Source: Flavobacteriales bacterium UBA3376
Lineage (GTDB): Bacteria > Bacteroidota > Bacteroidia > Flavobacteriales > Weeksellaceae
Reading direction: 5' to 3'
Assembly (NCBI GenBank): GCA_002359055.1
Contig: DEQC01000065.1
Location: 1-16,861 of the forward strand
Length of the DNA: 16,861 nucleotides
Shown here: piece after piece, positions 1 to 6,172 of the stretch
Layout: every line of letters begins with the position of its first letter
Numbering within the stretch: the first letter of the stretch is position 1
Program-made: the position numbers and the translations under genes
The notes under the pieces: generated by a model
The model's input: only the letters and a program-made list of their open reading frames with translations
Database searches by the model: none
What the model was told of the DNA's origin: nothing

Positions 1-179
1 AGTACAATTAACCAGAGCATTAATATTTCAAACCATTTGGCATCATAAACCAATGCTTTAGCGGTGGGTGTATCGAAATCACTTTCAACAAAAGTTGCAA
101 TAGCCATCGATATTGCATAAATGAACAATAGAACCGCCATGGTGCGGGTTGAAAAAAGAAAATTCTTTAAACGCTTCAT
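1..179 (-). CDS. Cytochrome c biogenesis protein, CcsBA (ResB/CcsA) type, N-terminal fragment
   Basis: Only the first 59 codons are present; the gene runs off the left edge. The protein starts MKRLKNFLFSTRTMAVLL and has a first membrane segment at about residues 13-27. It is followed by the pattern IAT-FVES-DFDTPTAKALVY and then KWFE-ILMLW, which begins a second membrane segment. This layout (short basic N-terminus, FLFSTRTM, early TM, then AKALVY...KWFE) matches what I know of the N-terminus of the large ResB/CcsA fusion proteins of Bacteroidota. These membrane proteins export haem and ligate it to CXXCH motifs of c-type cytochromes on the periplasmic side (System II). The rest of the protein, including the WWD haem-binding motif, lies outside the window, so family assignment rests on the N-terminus alone. 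Such a system would be needed by the cytochrome c encoded at 13767-14189. The gene diverges from the sugar transporter at 366. Confidence 0.75.
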   Translation of the reverse strand, partial: MKRLKNFLFSTRTMAVLLFIYAISMAIATFVESDFDTPTAKALVYDAKWFEILMLWLIV

Positions 180-204
180 TATTTTTATATATATCTTTTG
201 AATG

Positions 205-212
205 CAAATATA
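205..212 (-). promoter_or_regulatory. Candidate -7 promoter element for the CcsBA gene
   Basis: On the minus strand this reads TATATTTG, an exact match to the Bacteroidota -7 consensus TAnnTTTG, 25 bases before the ATG at 179. I found no convincing TTTG -33 element at the usual spacing of about 19 bases, so this is a motif-level call only. Confidence 0.4.
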
Positions 213-233
213 GTTTATGTATAACGAAATAAG

Positions 234-260
234 GGTATCAAATGAATGATTTTTGATACC
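234..260. promoter_or_regulatory. Inverted repeat in divergent intergenic region, candidate operator
   Basis: The arms GGTATCAAA (234-242) and TTTGATACC (252-260) are perfect reverse complements separated by 9 bases. The pairing extends three more positions outward (231-233 with 261-263) with one G-T. The repeat lies between two divergent genes, so it cannot be a shared terminator. A dimeric regulator site controlling the sugar transporter, the CcsBA gene or both is the simplest reading. It sits about 105 bases before the transporter start and 55 before the CcsBA start. No regulator is encoded nearby in the window. Confidence 0.45.
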
Positions 261-365
261 TTTTGGCGGGTTGTTTAGAACCAATTTAAAATAAAATTTA
301 GTTAATCCACCGAAATTATTTAACTTTTCAGCGTTTTTGAAAAGTCTTATTTAACATCCAACTTT

Positions 366-2090
366 ATGGCATCAAATCAAGTTAAAACCAATTACCCTGC
401 ATTATACACTTTGATAGTTGTATTTTTCTTTTGGGGATTTATTGCAGCAGGTAACAGTATTTTTATTCCATTTTGTAAACACTATTTCAATTTAGATCAA
501 TTTCAATCTCAGCTGGTGGACTTTGCATTTTATACAGCTTATTATGTTGGCGCATTGCTTTTGTTCATTTTCGGATCTTTGTCAGGAAAGGATTTGGTAG
601 GAAAATGGGGATACAAAAAAAGTATTGTCTATGGTTTGTTGTTCTCTGCTTTTGGGGCAGCAGCAATGATAGTTGCGGTCGAAGTCAACGAATATTTGGG
701 TATGCTCATAGGGTTGTTTATAGTTGCTTTAGGTTTTTCACTTCAGCAAACTGCAGCCAATCCATTCGCTATCTTATTGGGTGATCCCAAAACTGGTGCA
801 AGTCGGGTGAATTTGGGAGGTGGAATTAATTCATTTGGTACGACCATCGGACCATTGATTTTAGCATTTGCACTTTTTGGAACTACTGCAGCAGTTTCTG
901 ATGAGGATATCGCAGCTTTGCCACTCAATAAAGTGATGTATCTGTACGCAGGTGTTGGACTTTTGTTCGTAGCTGCAGCAGCTTTATTTTATTTTTCTAA
1001 AAAAGTTCCAAAAGGAATTTCTCATGAACCGATCGAAAAGTCTAACAAAGCCATTCGAGCTCTTGTGATTATGACTTTGCTTTTGGGAATTATGTTTGTT
1101 CCTGTTTTTAATAGTTATAAAAGCGATGATGCCATTCAAATTGCTCAATTAGAATCTGAACTAAAAACCATGACCGATGCAGCAGAAATTACTATGATGC
1201 AAACGCAAATTACTGATTTAAAAGACCCTTTAGAAACCAAGAGAATTCTTTATTTAAGCGGTGCTTTATTGGTCGTTTTGGGTGGATTGTCTATTGCTGG
1301 ATTTTCTGCTAAAAGAGATCCCAAAGGTTGGGGAGCGATGCAATATCCTCAATTGATTTTAGGGATGATAGCGATTTTTATTTATGTAGGAGTGGAGGTG
1401 ACCATTGGTAGTAATTTAGGAGATTTACTTCAACAACCTGAATTTGGTAGCCATAGTTCATCGCAAATCGCTCCTTATATTTCCATGTATTGGGGAAGCT
1501 TAATGATTGGTCGATGGGCAGGAGCGATTACCGCTTTCAATATCATGGGGTTCAAAAAACGCTTGTTGTTGATCATCGTACCTCTCGTCGCTTTTACAGT
1601 GATTATTGGTGTAAATACATTGGCAAACCAAGATATGACTCCATTGTATTATTACGTTATCTGCATTTTTATTCAAATCATCATGTTTTTCATTGCCAAA
1701 GATCGTCCAGCATTCACATTGTTGATTTTCGGTATTTTCGGTTTTGCTGCCATGTTGGCTGGGTTATTCATGGAAGGAATGGTGGCGATTTATGCATTTT
1801 TAGCAGGTGGATTGGCTTGTAGTATTATGTGGCCATCGATTTTTTCTTTGTCATTGATGGGCTTGGGTAAATATACAGCACAAGGGTCGGCATTTTTAGT
1901 TATGATGATTTTGGGTGGAGGAATTATACCACCAATTCAAGGGAAAGTTGCTGATATTATTGGCATTCATCATTCGTATATAGTTGCAGCAGCTTGTTTT
2001 GTTTATTTAGCATTTTTTGCTTTCATCGTTAAATCTTTCTTGAGAAAACAAGGAATAGAAGTCGATCAATTGAATACTGAAAAAGTATAA
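366..2090 (+). CDS. Sugar MFS transporter, FucP/GluP (glucose/galactose/fucose) family, enlarged form
   Basis: Inner-membrane major facilitator of 574 residues. Family signatures visible are FFFWGFIAAGNSIFIPF (about 20-36), LQQTAANPFAILLG (126-139), RVNLGGGINSFGTTIGP (147-163) and the C-terminal GGGIIPPIQGKVAD (517-530). These match the FGHS sugar:H+ symporter family (FucP of E. coli, GluP of Brucella). The usual length is about 410-440 residues. The excess comes from an insertion at roughly 230-330 with two extra hydrophobic segments (about 231-248 and 295-313) around a polar, probably helical stretch (254-292). By eye alignment, FucP Asp46 corresponds to Ser31 and Glu135 to Gln128, so both proton-site acids of FucP are neutral here. 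The exact sugar cannot be told. ATG at 366 is the first start and has no clear Shine-Dalgarno. It diverges from the CcsBA gene and is followed 63 bases later by a small membrane protein. Confidence 0.88.
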   Translation: MASNQVKTNYPALYTLIVVFFFWGFIAAGNSIFIPFCKHYFNLDQFQSQLVDFAFYTAYYVGALLLFIFGSLSGKDLVGKWGYKKSIVYGLLFSAFGAAAMIVAVEVNEYLGMLIGLFIVALGFSLQQTAANPFAILLGDPKTGASRVNLGGGINSFGTTIGPLILAFALFGTTAAVSDEDIAALPLNKVMYLYAGVGLLFVAAAALFYFSKKVPKGISHEPIEKSNKAIRALVIMTLLLGIMFVPVFNSYKSDDAIQIAQLESELKTMTDAAEITMMQTQITDLKDPLETKRILYLSGALLVVLGGLSIAGFSAKRDPKGWGAMQYPQLILGMIAIFIYVGVEVTIGSNLGDLLQQPEFGSHSSSQIAPYISMYWGSLMIGRWAGAITAFNIMGFKKRLLLIIVPLVAFTVIIGVNTLANQDMTPLYYYVICIFIQIIMFFIAKDRPAFTLLIFGIFGFAAMLAGLFMEGMVAIYAFLAGGLACSIMWPSIFSLSLMGLGKYTAQGSAFLVMMILGGGIIPPIQGKVADIIGIHHSYIVAAACFVYLAFFAFIVKSFLRKQGIEVDQLNTEKV

Positions 2091-2153
2091 TTAGTAGTTT
2101 GGTGCTTAGATATTCAAATTTTTGAAAAACAATTGAATTAAATTGTAAAAAGA

Positions 2154-2648
2154 TTGAAAGAAAGACCGAGAATCAAAATTGAATTAACAGTTGTTGATAA
2201 AATAATTGAACTCATCAGTTGGGTTTTGTTGATTGGTATTTGGATTTTGACCATTACCAATTACCAAAATTTACCGGAAACAATTCCTATTCACTTTGAT
2301 AGCAAAGGTGTGGCAGATGGATTTGGCAATAAATCCATGCTTTTTCATTTGCCAATAGTAGCCACTGTAATTTTTATTGGTTTAACTATTTTGAATAAAC
2401 TTCCAAATACTTTCAATTATTTACAGGAAATAACCATAGAAAATGCTTTCAAACAATATCGAATTGCAACGCGAATGATGCGAGTTTTGAAATTGATCAT
2501 AGTGTTGATTTTTGGATTGATTTCTTACCAAGTGATCAAACATGCGGCGGGAGAAATCGAAGGTTTAAGTAGTTGGTTTTTACCATTTGTGCTGATTTCT
2601 ATTTTTGTACCTACGATTTACTTTATGATTAAATCTTCTCAACCCTAA
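2154..2648 (+). CDS. DUF1648-type four-helix membrane protein
   Basis: A 164-residue protein with four predicted membrane segments at about 17-36, 63-82, 109-127 and 140-158. Between the first two lies LPETIPIHFDSKGVADGFG (40-58), which matches the hallmark of DUF1648 (P..IP.HF...G..DG.G.K), the domain found at the N-terminus of SdpI-like immunity proteins. Here it stands alone with two further helices and no SdpI C-terminal half recognised. Function is unknown for such stand-alone proteins. No ATG is available: an in-frame stop lies at 2139-2141 and the first usual start is TTG at 2154 (ATT at 2142 is possible). The next ATG would remove the first helix and the motif. It lies 63 bases after the transporter gene and may be co-transcribed; a functional link is not shown. 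Confidence 0.7.
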   Translation: MKERPRIKIELTVVDKIIELISWVLLIGIWILTITNYQNLPETIPIHFDSKGVADGFGNKSMLFHLPIVATVIFIGLTILNKLPNTFNYLQEITIENAFKQYRIATRMMRVLKLIIVLIFGLISYQVIKHAAGEIEGLSSWFLPFVLISIFVPTIYFMIKSSQP

Positions 2649-2663
2649 ATCATTTGTAATTAA

Positions 2664-2959
2664 AAAAACTTAAATCTTCAAAAACTTCGTCCTGATTTTA
2701 AAGAAGGAGGAACAGTCACTGCAGGAAATGCTTCAGGTTTAAATGATGGAGAAGCAGCAGTATATGTTGCATTGGGCGAGGCTTTAAATAAATACGGTTT
2801 AAAACCAATGATACGAATAGTCTCTTCGGCAGTAACTGCAATAACCGAGAATTATGGGAATTGGACCTGTAATGGCCACGAAAAAACGCTGGTTTGACTT
2901 TGGATTAAATGGATGTGATGGAATTCAATGAAGCTTTTGCAGCACAAGCGCTTATATTT
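2664..2959 (+). pseudogene. Decayed internal fragment of a thiolase (acetyl-CoA acetyltransferase)
   Basis: Thiolase motifs appear in order but in three frames. Frame one (2664-2897) reads KLRPDFKEGGTVTAGNASGL followed by NDGEAAV, the classic thiolase stretch before the oxyanion region. A second frame (ATG at 2853) reads MGIGPVMATKK, the conserved MGIGPVPA block. The third (from about 2891) reads GLTLD, then a TAA at 2906-2908 where the family usually has an acidic residue, then MDVMEFNEAFAAQAL, the conserved E-x-NEAFAAQ block. At least two frameshifts and one nonsense codon therefore separate motifs that are one protein in thiolases. The first half with the nucleophilic cysteine and the C-terminal GGAIALGHP and CxGxG blocks are absent in all frames. 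It covers roughly the third quarter of a 390-residue enzyme. It is a non-functional remnant, and no other thiolase sequence was seen in the window. Confidence 0.85.
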
Positions 2960-3130
2960 AAACATCTGATTGAAACATTTGACGCTTTGGGTTATTCAGA
3001 ACCTGAAATAGAAACCGAGATCGTTTTGTTGCTTATAGACAATCTTTGGAAAGGTTTTGTTTCTGAAAAACTTTCGGGCGAAACTTGTGAAAAAATAACG
3101 ATGTTGCTAAAAAAGAAATACGAACTTTGA
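2909..3130 (+). CDS. Hypothetical 73-residue ORF: thiolase-remnant N-terminus joined to an unrecognised helical tail
   Basis: The open frame starts at ATG 2909, directly after the nonsense codon of the thiolase remnant. Its first 15 residues (MDVMEFNEAFAAQAL) are plainly thiolase. From about residue 16 the sequence stops resembling thiolase: it is acidic, leucine-rich and probably helical, with FKHLIETFDALGYSEPE followed by EIETEIVLLLIDNLWKGF and ending LLKKKYEL. I do not recognise this tail. It may be the C-terminal end of another gene whose N-terminus was lost in the rearrangement, or a small real protein that has acquired a new start. No promoter, Shine-Dalgarno or convincing independent start precedes the tail. 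Whether it is expressed is unknown. It converges on rarA, with a hairpin at 3164-3195 between them. Confidence 0.3.
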   Translation: MDVMEFNEAFAAQALIFKHLIETFDALGYSEPEIETEIVLLLIDNLWKGFVSEKLSGETCEKITMLLKKKYEL

Positions 3131-3163
3131 GTTTTTAGATTTATTTTTTTAATTGATTTGAGA

Positions 3164-3195
3164 GGGAAATATGGAAATTAATATCCATATTTCCC
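3164..3195. terminator. Bidirectional hairpin between convergent genes, overlapping the rarA 3' end
   Basis: Arms GGGAAATATGGA (3164-3175) and TCCATATTTCCC (3184-3195) are perfect reverse complements of 12 bases with an 8-base loop. On the plus strand the stem is followed by TTTCCATTTTTTG. The rarA stop codon (TAA, 3180-3178 on the minus strand) lies inside the loop, so the last rarA codons form one arm. Confidence 0.6.
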
Positions 3196-4455
3196 TTTCC
3201 ATTTTTTGTTCAATGAAGTTTTATCGGATTGCTCCCTTGCGTTCATTCCTGGCTTGTAAAGTGTGGTTCCAGAAATTTCATCGGGTAAAAATTCTTGTTC
3301 AACAAAATTTCCTTGATGCGCATGAGCATATTTATAATCCTTTCCATAATCCAAATCTTCCATCAATTTCGTAGGAGCATTTCTCAAATGCAATGGTACG
3401 GATAAATCTCCAGTTTGCCTTACGAGTTGTTGGGCGAGATTTATGGCTTCATAAGTTGAATTGCTTTTTGGTGAATTGGCCAAATAAATGGCACATTGAC
3501 TAAGTATGATTCTCGCTTCGGGATAACCTATGGTGTTGACTGCTTGAAAGCAATTATTGGCAATGACCAAAGCGGTAGGGTTAGCATTTCCGATGTCTTC
3601 CGATGCTGAAATAATGAGCCTTCTTGCAATGAATTTTAGATCTTCTCCACCTTCAATCATTCTTGCCAGCCAATAAACAGCACCATTGGGGTCTGATCCA
3701 CGGATGGATTTGATAAAAGCAGAAATGATATCATAGTGCATTTCTCCACTTTTGTCGTATTTGACGATGTTTTCTTGAATGGATTGAGTCACAGAATTGT
3801 TATCTATGATGATTTTTTCATCGGTTTCATTGTTGACCACCAATTCAAGTCCATTGAGTAATTTTCTCGCATCACCACCTGAAAATCTAATCAATGCATC
3901 GGTTTCTTTTATGGTAATATTTTTTTTGCTTAAAAATTCATCTTCTCGAATTGCTCGATTGATAAGTTCTTCCAAATCTTTTTTGTCCAAACTTTTGAGA
4001 GTATAGACTTGACATCTCGACAATAGTGCAGGTACGACTTCGAAACTTGGATTTTCGGTAGTTGCTCCGATGAGTACTATCCAACCTTTTTCAACTGCAC
4101 CTAATAAACTATCTTGTTGACTTTTGTTGAATCGATGGATTTCATCTATGAAAAGAATTGGTGACTGTCCACCCGAAAAAAGGTTTTGATTTTTAGCTTT
4201 ATCAATAATTTCTCTTACTTCTTTAACTCCTGAGTTAATTGCACTCAGTTCATAAATACTTCGTTTTGAAAGTTCGGATATCATCTGAGCCAGAGTGGTT
4301 TTTCCAGTTCCTGGAGGTCCCCAAAAAATCATTGATGCTATGTGACCTGATTTTAGCATGGTTCGAATGGGGCCGTTTTCACCAATTAAATGTTTTTGAT
4401 TGATGAAATTGTCCAAGGTTTTTGGTCGCATTCTCTCAGCTAAGGGTTGAATCAT
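3178..4455 (-). CDS. rarA: Replication-associated recombination protein RarA (MgsA/WRNIP1-type AAA+ ATPase)
   Basis: Cytoplasmic AAA+ ATPase of 425 residues, the usual length, related to clamp-loader subunits and acting at stalled replication forks. Visible motifs are the RarA N-terminal box PLAERMRPKTLDNFINQKHL (4-23), Walker A GPPGTGKTT (46-54), Walker B LFIDEIHRFNKSQQD (101-115), sensor 1 IGATTENPSFEV (129-140) and an arginine finger region ALLSRCQVY (143-151). The C-terminal half carries YWLARMIEGGEDLKFIARR and the conserved ASEDIGNANP stretch of the MgsA/RarA tetramerisation region. The start at 4455 is ATG, and a TAnnTTTG element lies 17 bases upstream. It is a single-gene unit between the thiolase remnant (convergent) and the susCD operon (same strand, separated by a terminator). 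Confidence 0.95.
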   Translation of the reverse strand: MIQPLAERMRPKTLDNFINQKHLIGENGPIRTMLKSGHIASMIFWGPPGTGKTTLAQMISELSKRSIYELSAINSGVKEVREIIDKAKNQNLFSGGQSPILFIDEIHRFNKSQQDSLLGAVEKGWIVLIGATTENPSFEVVPALLSRCQVYTLKSLDKKDLEELINRAIREDEFLSKKNITIKETDALIRFSGGDARKLLNGLELVVNNETDEKIIIDNNSVTQSIQENIVKYDKSGEMHYDIISAFIKSIRGSDPNGAVYWLARMIEGGEDLKFIARRLIISASEDIGNANPTALVIANNCFQAVNTIGYPEARIILSQCAIYLANSPKSNSTYEAINLAQQLVRQTGDLSVPLHLRNAPTKLMEDLDYGKDYKYAHAHQGNFVEQEFLPDEISGTTLYKPGMNAREQSDKTSLNKKWKGKYGY

Positions 4456-4471
4456 TTTAAAATCTTTTTCA

Positions 4472-4479
4472 CAAAGTTA
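4472..4479 (-). promoter_or_regulatory. Candidate -7 promoter element for rarA
   Basis: Minus-strand TAACTTTG matches TAnnTTTG exactly, 17 bases before the rarA start codon and just after the susD terminator. A -33 TTTG at normal spacing is not evident. Confidence 0.4.
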
Positions 4480-4490
4480 ACTACAAAAAC

Positions 4491-4518
4491 AAAAAGCCAC
4501 CCATTGAGGTGACTTTTT
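4491..4518 (-). terminator. Intrinsic terminator of the susC-susD operon
   Basis: Arms of 11 bases, 4491-4501 and 4508-4518, pair with a single A-C mismatch around a 6-base loop. Read on the minus strand the second arm GGTGGCTTTTT runs into GTTTTTGTAG, a T-rich tail. It lies 30 bases past the susD stop. Confidence 0.75.
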
Positions 4519-4547
4519 GTTGAAAATAATTAATTAATAAGGAGAGA

Positions 4548-6161
4548 TTAATTGGCCCACCAAAGCTTGCTGTTGATTTCGTCGCCATTGCTTAATTGGC
4601 TGGCAGCATCTTGGTAGTTTGATGAATTGATGTTCTGTTCTGAAATTGGGTATCTTACCCTTGATGGAATGTCCGTAGCGATTACATTACCCGATTGAAG
4701 CGGTGTAAATGTATAGGTATCACCATTTACAAAATAACCAGTTTGTCCTGGCAGCAATAGTATATCGCCATCGGGATATCCCGTTCTTCTATATTCAACC
4801 CAAGCTTCTTGTGGTTGCATAAATAAAGTAATGTATTTTTGAGTGATAACATTTTCTTCATTTGCTGCAGGTAAATTCGCTATATAGGCTGTGATATGAG
4901 TTTCATCGACACCCCATTTTTCCATTGAAGCTCTTACTCCAGCTTCATAATTCGATTGACTCCATCCGTTCAATTCAGAAAGTATGAATTCGACTTCCGA
5001 ATATTCCATAAGCACTTCTCCAAAATCAGGTTTCATAACATTGAAAGACATGAAAGAAGTTTCTCCAATCGTGCTTGAGTTAGACCCTGAAGGCATACCA
5101 TAAGGTTCGCCTATGTATTGGTCCAATAAACTCGTATCATTGAGAATATTTTGGAAAGGAGTTTCAGTATAAGCGCGATCAATGACTTGATATGCGGAAT
5201 ATCCAATAGGTGCAATCATTTTTGGAAGTCTTGGGTCAATTCCAAAATTACCAGATACACCTTTCAACAAATTGACAAATTGAGAGTTTGCTGCAAAGTC
5301 TTGTCGTCTTCCAACTGCAAATGTTTGCCAGAATGGAGAACCTTCGATGGAACTTGTTCCAAATGACTGAACTGCATTATCGGCATTTGATGTAAACACT
5401 CCACTTGCAATTGCATCAGAAATGTGTGCATTAGCTTCGGGGTAAACATGTTTAATTCTATTTGCGATTCTCAATCTCAAAGAATTAGCAAACTTTCTCC
5501 ATTGCTCAGCATCTCCATTATAAATATTGTCACCACTGATGAAAACTGGTTCCGCAGTGTTCAACTGATTGGCAGCCGCTTTTAATTCGTTAAGAATATC
5601 GGCATAAATCTTCTGTTGAGAAGCATATTTGGGTTGAAGAATCTCATCGATTTGAAGCGCTTGAAAATCAGGGTCTTGATTGCTGTAAGACCAATAAGGC
5701 ACATCGCCAAAATGAGCTGCCAATTGATCGAATACATAAGAAAGCATGATTCTACTGACAGCAATTTGGTTTTCTATGTTTCCATAAGCTTCCATTTGTG
5801 TTCTGGTATCAGGATTTTCACAAAAATCTATGATTGATTTTAAATCATTAGCTGTTTTGTAATGATAAAACCAACCGTTTGAAGTTTGAGCTTCTCTGTA
5901 TTGATATTTATCTTCTTCAATATAAATGTATTGAGTCGAATATTGCATCCATGGCAGAGATAGTCTCCCTGACCACCATCCATCACGAGTATAATTCATG
6001 AGGTATCTTGTAGCACCATTGAAAATCATATTGGTCGGCGCTACTTCTGGGTCATTGGGATTGGTGTTGATTTTTTCAAAATCATCATCACAAGCAGTCA
6101 AACCGAAAATGGTTAATCCTGCTAATCCAATGGCAAATATTTTTTTCTTAAAAAATTTCAT
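4548..6161 (-). CDS. SusD/RagB-family outer-membrane nutrient-binding lipoprotein (SusD-like_2 type)
   Basis: Surface lipoprotein of 537 residues that would cap the adjacent SusC pore and capture substrate. The lipoprotein signal peptide ends LTAC with the lipidated cysteine at residue 24. The acidic DDDFEK that follows resembles the export signal for surface lipoproteins in Bacteroidota. The early pattern EKINTNPNDPEVAP and the late QPQEAWVEYRRTGYPDGD match the SusD-like_2 subgroup. The TPR-like helical body is compatible in length. ATG at 6161 is 11 bases after the susC stop, so both are one transcript, ended by the hairpin at 4491-4518. Substrate is not predictable: no hydrolase, peptidase or sigma/anti-sigma pair adjoins. 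Assignment to the family is firm, ligand unknown. Confidence 0.93.
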   Translation of the reverse strand: MKFFKKKIFAIGLAGLTIFGLTACDDDFEKINTNPNDPEVAPTNMIFNGATRYLMNYTRDGWWSGRLSLPWMQYSTQYIYIEEDKYQYREAQTSNGWFYHYKTANDLKSIIDFCENPDTRTQMEAYGNIENQIAVSRIMLSYVFDQLAAHFGDVPYWSYSNQDPDFQALQIDEILQPKYASQQKIYADILNELKAAANQLNTAEPVFISGDNIYNGDAEQWRKFANSLRLRIANRIKHVYPEANAHISDAIASGVFTSNADNAVQSFGTSSIEGSPFWQTFAVGRRQDFAANSQFVNLLKGVSGNFGIDPRLPKMIAPIGYSAYQVIDRAYTETPFQNILNDTSLLDQYIGEPYGMPSGSNSSTIGETSFMSFNVMKPDFGEVLMEYSEVEFILSELNGWSQSNYEAGVRASMEKWGVDETHITAYIANLPAANEENVITQKYITLFMQPQEAWVEYRRTGYPDGDILLLPGQTGYFVNGDTYTFTPLQSGNVIATDIPSRVRYPISEQNINSSNYQDAASQLSNGDEINSKLWWAN

Positions 6162-6172
6162 AACTGTTAATT

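Noticed and set aside
2113..2126. Palindrome TTCAAA-TT-TTTGAA after the sugar transporter as a terminator
   Set aside because: The six-base AT-rich stem has no GC content or following T-tract, so it is unlikely to terminate and may be chance.
2660..3130. Insertion sequence or phage remnant around the thiolase scar
   Set aside because: No transposase, integrase, terminal inverted repeats or target duplications could be seen; simple deletion and decay explain it.
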